From Myxococcales bacterium (GTDB lineage Bacteria > Myxococcota > Polyangia > HGW-17 > SLPX01), in contig SLPX01000246.1 in the NCBI GenBank assembly GCA_007131745.1, positions 1 through 45,797 on the forward strand: a stretch of DNA of 45,797 nt. Reading direction: 5' to 3'. The notes beneath the pieces are model-generated. The model made no database searches. It had not been told where the DNA came from and was given only the letters and a program-made list of their open reading frames with translations. Numbering within the stretch: the first letter of the stretch is position 1; every line of letters begins with the position of its first letter. Of this stretch, positions 15,337 through 23,457 are shown piece by piece. The translations under genes and the position numbers were made by a program.

Positions 15337-15813
15337 ATGAAGCGCATACCGTCTGAAAAAAAAGTTATCGAACGAATGGCGCCCGGTGTTTTATCCCGGG
15401 ACGGGTTTTTAGGGGCGGATACAAGGGAACTTGATGAGATCATCGCTTCGGACGAAGCAATGCTCGACAGCATGGGCGTCACTCCGAATGACCTGGCGGA
15501 TCGCATGCAAGAGGTTTTCAACAACGCTCTGAAGAATTTGGGCAGGCCGGTGACAATAGAGGGAAGGCTTGAGGCGGTTTACCGGGAATCAATGGGCAGG
15601 ATACCCTCTCCCTGGCCGGGGGAAGGCGTTTTTCAAAAGGGGGAAGTCGAAGTCAAAAACATCCAATCGGGCGAATCAATCCGGTTTTCCCCCCTTGCCA
15701 TACACTTGATCCGGAAGCATTCTTTTTTCCAGGGCCGCGGTTCGGTTTACCGGTTGGAACCGAAAGACCTCTGCAAAATTCTGGGGCTTGTAAAGGCACC
15801 GGCTGTAAAATGA
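15337..15813 (+). CDS. unknown 158-residue protein at the end of the nqr cluster
   Basis: I do not recognise a family. The protein is soluble, with no signal peptide, membrane helix or Cys ligand set. Residues about 25-70 are helical and acidic. A central stretch (ESMGRIPSPWPGEGVFQKGE) is followed by a hydrophobic/basic segment (FSPLAIHLIRKHSFFQGRGS) and a short helical end. The Pro/Gly-rich middle and regular secondary-structure pattern suggest a real, folded protein rather than a chance frame. GAGG stands about nine bases before the ATG at 15337. It follows nqrF after 28 bases on the same strand and is probably cotranscribed, so a link to the NQR complex is possible but inferred only from position. 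Confidence 0.65.
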   Translation: MKRIPSEKKVIERMAPGVLSRDGFLGADTRELDEIIASDEAMLDSMGVTPNDLADRMQEVFNNALKNLGRPVTIEGRLEAVYRESMGRIPSPWPGEGVFQKGEVEVKNIQSGESIRFSPLAIHLIRKHSFFQGRGSVYRLEPKDLCKILGLVKAPAVK

Positions 15814-15964
15814 TACTCGTCACTGATCCTGGTAGACATCCCGTTTTTGCCGGAGTTTTTCACTCACAAAAGAAAGGCGCGCTTGACCGTTCTTTTCGCC
15901 GCGTGGGTGCCGGTCCGCTCCGGCCGAAAAATCGACGCCGACACAATAGGCAACAACTTATCTC

Positions 15965-16672
15965 ATGAACGAGTCACGTATTCCAAACGCAAAGCACCTC
16001 GTTGACGTTGCCCTAGGCTGGGGAGCCGATCTAGCGGCTGTGGCAGATACTTCTCGTCTGGCCGGGATTGAAACCGATCCTTCGTCCTTGTTGCAAGGCT
16101 ATCCCCGAGCGGTCTCCCTGGCCGTTCGCCTGGCCGACGGGATCATGGATCCGATCATTGATCGGCCCACCGCGCTGTATGCCCTCCATTATCGAGAAGT
16201 TAACGCCCTGCTGGATCACATTGCCATCCGGGTCTCCGGCCTTCTCCAGTCCTGGGGCGGAAAGGCTCTGCCCATCCCGGCGAGCCATATCCTGGATGAA
16301 GAGCGTTTCGTGGCCTCCCTGTCCCACAAAGCCGTGGCTTTGCATGCCGGGCTCGGCTGGCAGGGTAAATCCCTCCTTCTGGTCACCCCGCAGTTCGGTC
16401 CCAGGGTCCGCCTGGCCACTGTGCTCACTGATCTGGCCTTGCCCGCAGGTGCTCCCATTAAGAACCGGTGCTGCAAATGCACTCTCTGCGTGGATGGATG
16501 TCCGGCCGGGGCGATCAAAAACGCCTCTACTGAGCTGCATTATTCCTCGCGCTCCGAGGCCGTGGATCTGGATGGTTGTGTCCAACAGTTGCGCCGAAAT
16601 GAGCAAATAGTTCATATTCCTCCGTACATTTGCGGCGTCTGTGTCTCGGCCTGCCCATGGGGCCGAACCTAA
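15965..16672 (+). CDS. QueG-like double [4Fe-4S] cluster protein
   Basis: This 235-residue protein belongs to the broad epoxyqueuosine-reductase-like group. The SHKAVALHAGLGWQGKSLLL stretch and GPRVRLATVLTDLAL are conserved core elements. The first iron-sulfur motif is CCKCTLCVDGCP, read as C-x2-C-x2-C-x3-CP; the second is CGVCVSACPWGR with an earlier Cys in DLDGCV. True QueG enzymes are longer, about 350 residues, and carry HEAT-like repeats at the end; those are absent, and the catalytic Asp region of QueG is not evident. Its substrate is therefore unknown. Codon use differs from its neighbours: many GCC, CTG, ATC and TCC codons and almost no AGA or AGG, which suggests acquisition from another genome. 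Spacers of about 150 and 225 bases flank it. Confidence 0.75.
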   Translation: MNESRIPNAKHLVDVALGWGADLAAVADTSRLAGIETDPSSLLQGYPRAVSLAVRLADGIMDPIIDRPTALYALHYREVNALLDHIAIRVSGLLQSWGGKALPIPASHILDEERFVASLSHKAVALHAGLGWQGKSLLLVTPQFGPRVRLATVLTDLALPAGAPIKNRCCKCTLCVDGCPAGAIKNASTELHYSSRSEAVDLDGCVQQLRRNEQIVHIPPYICGVCVSACPWGRT

Positions 16673-16897
16673 ACAGGGTCTTAGGGCTGACTCAAAAATT
16701 TAAAGGACCTGCCCGGCGGGAATATTCAAAAAGTTGAAAAAGTTAAAAGAGTGAAACATTGAGCAGGAGCTTCAACCCACCCCATCTTTGCGGCCGGGTT
16801 GGTTGAGGCGTGTTCCGCAACGATGAAATCTAAAAGCGGAAAAGGCGGCATAAGCTGTGAATTTGATACCTGGTGTAATACCAAGGAGGTGATAATC

Positions 16898-18454
16898 ATG
16901 ACTCAAGGACGCCGAACAAAATGGTCTTACCTTTTGGCCGGGCTTTTGGCGGGAGCGGTTTTTTCCGGATTTATGTTGGCAACATGCTCTCATGGATCCA
17001 AGACGCCGATTCCGACTGTGGCGCCTGATGTGAAGACTGCCGATGCAGCAGGTCAACATCCGGGCGACCGGCAGGCGCAGAGAAGAATGCAGGCGGGGAA
17101 TGTTTGTAGGGACAGCTTTGCGGACGTGGCTGAAAAGGTTGTTCCGAGCGTTGTCAACGTGCATCCCACGAGAGTTGTAAAAGGAGCCGGCGGGTTGAGC
17201 CCGTTTTCCATGGATCCTTTCTTCAGAAGGTTTTTCGAACACGGCGTTCCGCGAGACAGGGTGCCGGAAAGAAGGATGCAGGGGCTCGGGTCGGGAGTGA
17301 TTGTTTCGCAGGACGGCTACATAGTAACAAATTATCACGTTGTGGCCAAAGCTGCCGACATAAGGGTCAGCCTTCATGATAAGCGGGAATTGAAAGCAGA
17401 AGTTGTGGGAAAGGATCCGAGGACGGACTTGGCCCTTTTGAAAGTGGATGCCGATGATCTGAAGCCGGCAAAGTTGGGAAGATCGGGATCTCTCAGGGTC
17501 GGGGATGTCGTACTTGCCGTGGGTAATCCTTTCGGCGTGGGTGAAACAGTCACAATGGGGATAGTGTCCGCGGTCGGGCGGACCGGCATGGGAATCACCG
17601 ATTATGAAGACTTCATACAGACCGATGCCGCGATAAACCCGGGGAATTCAGGTGGGGCGTTGGTCAACATTAACGGTGAAGTCGTGGGCATTCCCACTGC
17701 AATCGTTTCGAGGACAGGAGGTTACCAGGGTGTCGGGTTCGCCATTCCTTCCGATATGGTGGGACCAATAGTGGAAAGTCTCAGAAAAGACGGCAAGGTG
17801 AGCAGGAGTTACTTGGGGGTTATGATTCAGAAGATCAATCCGTCTATGGCCGATGCTCTCGGGCTCAAGGCCGGACACGGAGTCCTGGTCAGTGAAGTGC
17901 AGGCTGGTACACCGGCCGAAAAGGCGGGTTTGAAAAGCGGTGATGTAATATTGGAACTTGACGGTAAGCCGGTTAGGTCATTCCACCATTTCAGAAACAG
18001 GATATCCGTGTTGGGAGCCGGAACGACGGTGCGGTTGAGGGTCAAAAGGGAGGACAAGACTTTCAATGTCTCGGTCAAACTGGAAGAATTGCCCGATGAG
18101 GTCGCGGATGTCGGCAAGAAACCTCAACTTAGGGATGATGCGCCGGGCGGATCCTTCGAGGGACCTGAAAACACGCCTCTGGAAGGGGTCAAGGTTGGGG
18201 GGCTTACCCCGACGCTTCGTAAGAGGTTGAATGTTCCCAGGAATATCAACGGCGTGGTTGTGGAATCGGTTTCCTCGAAAAGTCCGGCGGTATTCGCGGG
18301 GCTTCAATCCGGAGACATCATCATGGCGGTCAACAGAAAGCCGACTCCCTCGTTGAAAGAATTTCGGAGCGTGGCGGAACGGGAGCGGAATCGAGTGTTC
18401 GTGCATGTCTGGAGGCGTGGCAGTACTTTGTATCTCGGTTGGACGACGAGATAG
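16898..18454 (+). CDS. degP: HtrA/DegP-type periplasmic serine protease
   Basis: The 518-residue protein is a trypsin-like protease with two PDZ domains that degrades or refolds damaged envelope proteins. The triad is complete: His147 in TNYHVV, Asp177 in RTDLALLKV and Ser251 in NPGNSGGALVN. PDZ1 covers about 300-395 and PDZ2 about 420-515. The N-terminus has a hydrophobic segment (YLLAGLLAGAVFSGFMLATC) that may be a membrane anchor or a signal ending at Cys30. The ATG at 16898 is fixed by an excellent AAGGAGGTGA upstream. In the linker after the signal there is a Cys in residue 70. It converges with the IgGFc-type lipoprotein gene, with only 25 bases between stops. The symbol is given for family membership; DegP, DegQ and DegS cannot be separated here. 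Confidence 0.92.
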   Translation: MTQGRRTKWSYLLAGLLAGAVFSGFMLATCSHGSKTPIPTVAPDVKTADAAGQHPGDRQAQRRMQAGNVCRDSFADVAEKVVPSVVNVHPTRVVKGAGGLSPFSMDPFFRRFFEHGVPRDRVPERRMQGLGSGVIVSQDGYIVTNYHVVAKAADIRVSLHDKRELKAEVVGKDPRTDLALLKVDADDLKPAKLGRSGSLRVGDVVLAVGNPFGVGETVTMGIVSAVGRTGMGITDYEDFIQTDAAINPGNSGGALVNINGEVVGIPTAIVSRTGGYQGVGFAIPSDMVGPIVESLRKDGKVSRSYLGVMIQKINPSMADALGLKAGHGVLVSEVQAGTPAEKAGLKSGDVILELDGKPVRSFHHFRNRISVLGAGTTVRLRVKREDKTFNVSVKLEELPDEVADVGKKPQLRDDAPGGSFEGPENTPLEGVKVGGLTPTLRKRLNVPRNINGVVVESVSSKSPAVFAGLQSGDIIMAVNRKPTPSLKEFRSVAERERNRVFVHVWRRGSTLYLGWTTR

Positions 18455-18479
18455 AAACGTAGCCTTTTACAGTGGTAGG

Positions 18480-20432
18480 TTAACGGGTCACGAGGTTTCT
18501 CAGGGCCAACCCTCCGGGGTAGGCATAGCTAGCGGCGAAAGCCTGGCCGCTGACCACTATTCCGAAAGGTTGAATCCCGGTTGCTTCGTTGACCCCCGTG
18601 GTGCAACCGTTTTCGCCCGGATTCATGTTTATGACGGCTGTCTGATAGCCGCTTTGCCCGACATCCGTCCAGCGATGATCCTCCACCGTGCCGAAACAAC
18701 CTATGGAAACTTCCGCGTCCGCGGAACGCACCAGCTTTACGAAATCTTCATCGTAAGAGTCATCTACAAGAAAGACGTAATCAGTCAGGTATTGTTCGAC
18801 CGGAATCATGTGCACCATGTATGGATCTCCCAGACGTTCAGGGTCGTCTGTGGCTGCCCAGCCGAGCATAAAACCCGTAACCAGTATCGGTCCGCCCACG
18901 GCCTCCACGAAGAAATCACCCATGTCTTGAAACCTGACGACTTCTCCTCTGTCAATGGTGATACTCGATCCAAGGGAAACGGGTGGATCGAAATTTACCG
19001 TGGTGTTGTCTTGTGATCCCAGGATGTGCCACTGCATAGCTTCTCCGCCCCTCGGCGGATTTCGCATCGCCACGTATCTTTTTCCCCATGTGTTGACAGG
19101 GAAGATTTGTTGTTCGACGTGATCACATGCCACGGTGTTGGTGTCGGGAACATTTGCGCATGTATGACCTCCGAAAACAGCGACCGGCGCATCCGCTTCG
19201 ATAATGGATCCTGAAAGATCCTGGTTGTTGGGGCCGGTAGTAAGCTGAATATAATCATAGCGGTCAATCAAAATATCAGTGGGTACACCCGCTGTCATCG
19301 CGGGCAGTCCGTTTTGTCCTGCTGTAGTGTTCACGGTGGGAGTGACGGTCACAACCGTATTGTCGTTTTCAGCGACTATGATCATGGTCGACCCGCCGCC
19401 GTGCCCTTGGTCAAAAGCCATGTGGATATAATCATTGCCGATAGTATGCCGCGGAAGCAGCAAAGAAGCGTCTGTGGAGTGGCCGGATGCTCCCCCTATG
19501 GGGTTGAACTGGACAGCGACAACCGGGTAATCGGATTCAATCCGGAAAGCTCTCCCCAAGGCGATGCCGTTCCCGCTCAATCCCGCGTCGCCTGGATAGA
19601 ACCCTTGTTGGCCGTTGCTCGTGCCTGCAAGCATGAACACGGATACATCGCGGGGCGCCACGGAACCGCTTGCAACTAACTGTTCTGTTCCGCCGTTTTT
19701 ATCAAAAATCTGAATGTTGGTTGTTTGATCATGGGATGTGTTGGAGATAGATACAGCGAAAACCAAGTCAGGAATCAGGTTCGGCATGTCCACAGCCCAG
19801 AAATGGCAACCCAGATTTGACATCGTTCCCTCCACCATATCGCAGGGACTTACACAATGACCGTGTTGACACCTGGTTGCCGGGGAAACGCAATCCACCG
19901 CATCGCCCCATTCCATCCCGTCTTCGTCGCACTCCCGGTATCTGTGTTCATCCACACATTCCCGGCTGCCCGGAGTGCAAACAAGATCCACGCATTCATC
20001 AACTTCGCAATGCCGGTTGAAGCCGCAAGGAGTAACATCGTAGCCTGAACAGTCTTCCCTGCATACCTGGAGGTTTTCCGTATCAACGCATACGGGTGTT
20101 TCAGCAGGGTTGCAAACGCAGGGCTCGCAATCGCCGTTTGCACTGTTGCAGTATTCGCCTTCATCGCACGGGAATCCAATATATTCGCCGTCCGAGCAGA
20201 TCAGCCTTTCGTTTTCAACGCAAACAATTTCGCCTTCGATGCACCCATTTCCGTTGTGGTTTCCGTTGTGGTTTCCATTAATGTTTTCGTTGTTGTTATT
20301 GTTGGTGTTGTTGTCGCCGGGATCTTCGCCACCCGGCGCGGACGGACCACATCCAACCCCGGCCGTGAATCCCACCGCAAAAATTATCGTGAACATGTTC
20401 CTGACGATGGTGATGATGAATCCTCTGTTCAT
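18480..20432 (-). CDS. Cys-rich surface lipoprotein with IgGFc-binding-type domain
   Basis: The 650-residue product starts at the ATG at 20432, with GGGAGAAG upstream, and has a signal ending in the lipobox GVG-C28. A low-complexity linker of Asn, Gly and His follows (NNTNNNNN, then NGNHNGNHNG). Next come about 150 residues with some 25 Cys in EGF-like spacing, for example CDEGEYCNSANGDC. From about residue 205 to the end the sequence matches the IgGFc-binding N-terminal type domain: LVFAVSISNTS, YPVVAVQFNP, GGSTMIIVAENDNTVVTVTP, DAPVAVFGGHTC, PVNTWGKRYVA, and VTGFMLG. Such proteins are numerous in Myxococcota-like genomes and are thought to be surface adhesins. A longer frame to 20549 would overlap the promoter and is rejected. 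Confidence 0.85.
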   Translation of the reverse strand: MNRGFIITIVRNMFTIIFAVGFTAGVGCGPSAPGGEDPGDNNTNNNNNENINGNHNGNHNGNGCIEGEIVCVENERLICSDGEYIGFPCDEGEYCNSANGDCEPCVCNPAETPVCVDTENLQVCREDCSGYDVTPCGFNRHCEVDECVDLVCTPGSRECVDEHRYRECDEDGMEWGDAVDCVSPATRCQHGHCVSPCDMVEGTMSNLGCHFWAVDMPNLIPDLVFAVSISNTSHDQTTNIQIFDKNGGTEQLVASGSVAPRDVSVFMLAGTSNGQQGFYPGDAGLSGNGIALGRAFRIESDYPVVAVQFNPIGGASGHSTDASLLLPRHTIGNDYIHMAFDQGHGGGSTMIIVAENDNTVVTVTPTVNTTAGQNGLPAMTAGVPTDILIDRYDYIQLTTGPNNQDLSGSIIEADAPVAVFGGHTCANVPDTNTVACDHVEQQIFPVNTWGKRYVAMRNPPRGGEAMQWHILGSQDNTTVNFDPPVSLGSSITIDRGEVVRFQDMGDFFVEAVGGPILVTGFMLGWAATDDPERLGDPYMVHMIPVEQYLTDYVFLVDDSYDEDFVKLVRSADAEVSIGCFGTVEDHRWTDVGQSGYQTAVINMNPGENGCTTGVNEATGIQPFGIVVSGQAFAASYAYPGGLALRNLVTR

Positions 20433-20520
20433 TTTTCTTCTCCCTGCAGGATTCCGTACACTTTGCCGAGCCGGGCCGAAAACACTGCGATTAAGTTGAT
20501 TAAGTCCAATTTTCGTTCTG

Positions 20521-20549
20521 ATTATAAAACTTTTTCTGTTTGCCAGCAA
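20521..20549 (-). promoter_or_regulatory. candidate sigma-70 promoter of the IgGFc-type lipoprotein gene
   Basis: On the minus strand a perfect TATAAT (20521-20526) stands 17 bases after TTGCTG (20544-20549). Transcription would begin near 20514 and give a leader of about 80 bases. The -10 box is ideal and the spacing exact, but the -35 box matches only in TTG. The rest of the 349-base divergent gap (20433-20781) holds a possible short frame described separately and no other recognisable feature, apart from a weaker plus-strand pair TTGCAT (20682-20687) and TATCAT (20704-20709) that could serve the oxidoreductase operon. Confidence 0.55.
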
Positions 20550-20676
20550 TTCAAACGAAAGGGCTTAGTTTCTTTTGCGGCAGTGCCCGAGTTGCGGGAA
20601 ACGGCGATGGAGAGGCCATCTGTTTTGCGGGCTCCGGAAGAGTCGGGTGTCGCCTTTTGAATGCAGGTGAGAAACC

Positions 20677-20763
20677 ATGTTTTGCATTGCGCCGAAACCG
20701 GAGTATCATGACGAATCGCATTGTATGCTTATGCCGGTCGTGGTTGTAAACACAATCCGGTGA
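20677..20763 (+). CDS. possible 28-residue leader peptide ahead of the 2-oxoacid oxidoreductase
   Basis: A short frame starts at an ATG six bases after AGGTGA and stops at 20761-20763, 18 bases before the GTG of the downstream gene. It begins MFCIAPKPEYHDESH and ends VVVVNTIR. It matches no leader peptide I know and has no run of a single amino acid that would point to attenuation. It overlaps the possible promoter at 20682-20709, so both cannot be right. Conservation is needed to accept it. Confidence 0.25.
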   Translation: MFCIAPKPEYHDESHCMLMPVVVVNTIR

Positions 20764-20781
20764 ACGAAACAGGAGGTTTTT

Positions 20782-22539
20782 GTGGATATCAATATCAGGA
20801 TAACGGGTGAAGCCGGCCAGGGAATAGCGGGAGCGGCGGCGGTGTTGGGTAAGGTGATCACGCGGAGCGGGTGTTTTGCGTTTTCATACAACGACGCGGA
20901 ATCCAGGGTTCGCGGCGGGTTGAACTTCAACCATATCAGGGTTTCGACCGGGGTGAAGAGGGGTGTGACCGACAGAGTGGATATTCTGCTGGCTTTTTCA
21001 CAAAGGGGATTTGAAACCTATGGATCTCTTTTAACTGAGAGGGGTGTTGTGTTTGCGGCCGAGGATTGGGGTGTAGACGGGGAACGCGTTTTGGTTGCGG
21101 ATCTGGAGCAGAAGGCGGTTAAGGCCGGTTCGCCCAAAGTAATGGGAACAGTTGGAATAGCGGTTGTCTGCGGGCTGTTGGGATTGAAAAGGGAGGTGCT
21201 TGAATCCGTTGTCGAGGAACAATACGGATCCAAACAAAACATTTTGGACGTTAACCTGAAAGGTGTGGATGCAGGGTATGATATTGGAGAGGGGATAAAA
21301 AATGGGGATTTGAAGAAACGAGGCTGGGATGAAAACTGCTTGAGCAAGGGAGATGGGGTCGAAGAGAGTACGTCTAAAAGAATGTGGATGCGCGGCGCGC
21401 AGGTTGTCGCAGGTGGGGCGCTTGCGGGCGGGGTTGGTTTCATGGCGGCTTACCCGATGAGCCCTTCCACTGGGATCATTACGACCCTTGCGGGGTGGGC
21501 GGAAGAATTCGGCGTGACCGTGGTGCAGGCTGAAGATGAAATAGCTGCTATCAACATGGTTGCGGGCGCTGCTTATGGAGGAGCGAGGTCAATGACCGCT
21601 ACATCAGGAGGAGGGTTTGCATTGATGGAGGAGGGAGTGTCGTTGCTCGGCATGATCGAATACCCCGCGGTGATCGTGGTGGCGCAGAGGCCGGGGCCGG
21701 CCACCGGTATGCCTACCCGACAAGCGCAGGGGGATCTTCACATGGTGCTCAACGCGGGTCACGGACATTTTCCCAGGGTTGTAGTGGCGCCTCGTGATTT
21801 TGAGGAAGGTTTTGTCGCTGTGGCCCGGGCGTTTGATTTGGCGGAACGCTTCCAGGTGCCGGTTTTTGTTTTGACCGACCAGCATTTGCAGGATGGCCAG
21901 GGAACTATTGAAACGTTCTCATCAGGGGATCTGGAAGCGGTTCGGCATTTTCTTCGGGGATCGGAACTGGAAAAAATGAAGTGCTATCGAAGATACGAGC
22001 TGACTTCTACCGGTATTTCTCCCATGGCTCCACCCGGTGGATCCGAACATTTGGTTGTAGCGGACAGTGATGAGCATGACGAAGAAGGACATCTCACCGA
22101 GTCTGCTGAAACAGCTCAAGCCATGATGGAAAAGAGGCTCAAAAAGGAGGCGCACCTGGCAAAAGAAATGGAAGAGTTTGGGTTTGAACCGTTTTGTGAA
22201 GGGGATGCCGAAGAAAACAATCTTGTGCTTTCATGGGGGTCGACGTGGTGGAGCGTCAGGGAGGCGCTGGATGTCTTGAAAACGAAAGAGGGGGGGACAG
22301 GTTCTTCTTTGGCACATGTACACCTGAGTTGGCTTTGGCCTCCGCCGCGTAGGACTTTGAATAAGATGATCCAGGCAGCTTCCAGGGTTGTGGTGGTGGA
22401 AAACAACACGGATGGGCAGTTGGTGAAGTATATCCGTATGGTGACGGGTCGCGAGGCCGATGCTCAGATCAAACGCATGGATGGGCGACCGTTTACGGTT
22501 GAAGAGCTGGTTGAAAAAATTGGAAAGGAGGCGGCGTGA
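20782..22539 (+). CDS. 2-oxoacid:ferredoxin oxidoreductase, fused gamma-alpha subunit
   Basis: The 585-residue subunit oxidatively decarboxylates a 2-oxoacid to an acyl-CoA together with the beta subunit encoded next. Residues 1-180 are the gamma domain, opening with ITGEAGQGIAGAA, and residues about 200-585 are the alpha domain with the substrate loop YPMSPST at 224-230. The YP-x-[ST]-P-[ST] form is that of the two-subunit enzymes with fused gamma and alpha, as in archaeal and some bacterial 2-oxoglutarate or broad-specificity enzymes. The preferred 2-oxoacid cannot be fixed by eye. It starts with GTG at 20782 behind AGGAGG. The stop overlaps the beta gene start. No ferredoxin-like delta subunit lies nearby. 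Confidence 0.9.
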   Translation: MDINIRITGEAGQGIAGAAAVLGKVITRSGCFAFSYNDAESRVRGGLNFNHIRVSTGVKRGVTDRVDILLAFSQRGFETYGSLLTERGVVFAAEDWGVDGERVLVADLEQKAVKAGSPKVMGTVGIAVVCGLLGLKREVLESVVEEQYGSKQNILDVNLKGVDAGYDIGEGIKNGDLKKRGWDENCLSKGDGVEESTSKRMWMRGAQVVAGGALAGGVGFMAAYPMSPSTGIITTLAGWAEEFGVTVVQAEDEIAAINMVAGAAYGGARSMTATSGGGFALMEEGVSLLGMIEYPAVIVVAQRPGPATGMPTRQAQGDLHMVLNAGHGHFPRVVVAPRDFEEGFVAVARAFDLAERFQVPVFVLTDQHLQDGQGTIETFSSGDLEAVRHFLRGSELEKMKCYRRYELTSTGISPMAPPGGSEHLVVADSDEHDEEGHLTESAETAQAMMEKRLKKEAHLAKEMEEFGFEPFCEGDAEENNLVLSWGSTWWSVREALDVLKTKEGGTGSSLAHVHLSWLWPPPRRTLNKMIQAASRVVVVENNTDGQLVKYIRMVTGREADAQIKRMDGRPFTVEELVEKIGKEAA

Positions 22540-23447
22540 TGACCGTGACATTGCAGGATTATGAAAGCAAAGTGGAGAATGCATGGTGTCCGGGATGTGG
22601 AAATTTCGGGATCTTGAATGCAGTGAAAAAAACTCTTGTGGAACTTCAGCTTGCGCCGCACGAAGTGTTGATTTGTTCCGGGATCGGGCAGGCGCCGAAG
22701 TTGCCCCATTACATGAGAGTCAACACTTTCAACGGCCTTCACGGCAGGGAAGTGGCCCATGCTGTGGGAGCCAAGCTTGCCGCTCCGCACCTCACGGTTT
22801 TGGTTCACGGAGGCGACGGAGGGATCTATGGAGAGGGTGGCAATCATCTGCTTCATAATATCCGGCGGAATCCGGATATGACGGTGTGTGTTCACGACAA
22901 CAGGGTTTACGGACTCACAAAGGGTCAGGCTTCTCCGACTACGCCTCGGGGCACCCCTGGTCCGATTGACCGCAAGGGTGTTTCGTCGTCACCATTGAAT
23001 CCGCTCGCCTTGGCGATATCCCAGAGATGCAGTTTTGTTGCACAAGGTTATTCATCTCTGCAGGATCACCTGATTGAGATTCTACGAAGGGCTATAGCTC
23101 ACAAGGGGTTTTCACTCGTCAACATCCTGCAACCCTGCGTATCTTGGGACAAGATACACACGTACGCGTACTTCAAAGAGCATTGTTACATCATCCGGGA
23201 AAAGGGGAAAGAGGATTGCGTTGAAAAAGGATTGGAAGGAGAGGCCGGCTGCCATGATCCCGGGGATCTTCAGGCTGCATTCAGGCTGGCAGTCGATGAT
23301 AGCGAAAAAATTCCGCTGGGCGTATTCTACGAAGAGAAACGCCCGGTTTTCGAGGGATCCCTTTCATTCGAAACCGGTTTGTCCCGCTATGAAAAAGTCC
23401 CGGATCCTGAAGGAATCTTGAGTTTTTTGGCCGAAAAGTTCAGTTGA
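22539..23447 (+). CDS. 2-oxoacid:ferredoxin oxidoreductase, beta subunit
   Basis: The beta subunit has 302 residues and binds thiamine diphosphate and one [4Fe-4S] cluster. The four cluster Cys are visible: Cys17 and Cys20 in AWCPGCGNFG, Cys46 in LICSGIG and Cys200 in LQPCVSWD. The thiamine-diphosphate motif is HGGDGGIYGEGGNHLLHNIRR at about 90-110, followed by VHDNRVYGLTKGQ. The ATG at 22539 overlaps the stop of the alpha subunit (TGATG) and has GGAGG seven bases upstream; a GTG three bases earlier is an alternative. Both subunits should be made together. Exonuclease III follows after ten bases. Confidence 0.93.
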   Translation: MTVTLQDYESKVENAWCPGCGNFGILNAVKKTLVELQLAPHEVLICSGIGQAPKLPHYMRVNTFNGLHGREVAHAVGAKLAAPHLTVLVHGGDGGIYGEGGNHLLHNIRRNPDMTVCVHDNRVYGLTKGQASPTTPRGTPGPIDRKGVSSSPLNPLALAISQRCSFVAQGYSSLQDHLIEILRRAIAHKGFSLVNILQPCVSWDKIHTYAYFKEHCYIIREKGKEDCVEKGLEGEAGCHDPGDLQAAFRLAVDDSEKIPLGVFYEEKRPVFEGSLSFETGLSRYEKVPDPEGILSFLAEKFS

Positions 23448-23457
23448 GGGCAGGGTA

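Noticed and set aside
14613..15524. 303-codon frame opposite nqrF.
   Set aside because: The sense strand codes a complete NqrF with all cofactor residues; the antisense product has no recognisable feature.
16673..16897. AT-rich stretch after the QueG-like gene with a sequence reminiscent of transposon ends.
   Set aside because: No inverted terminal repeat, target duplication or transposase remnant can be seen.
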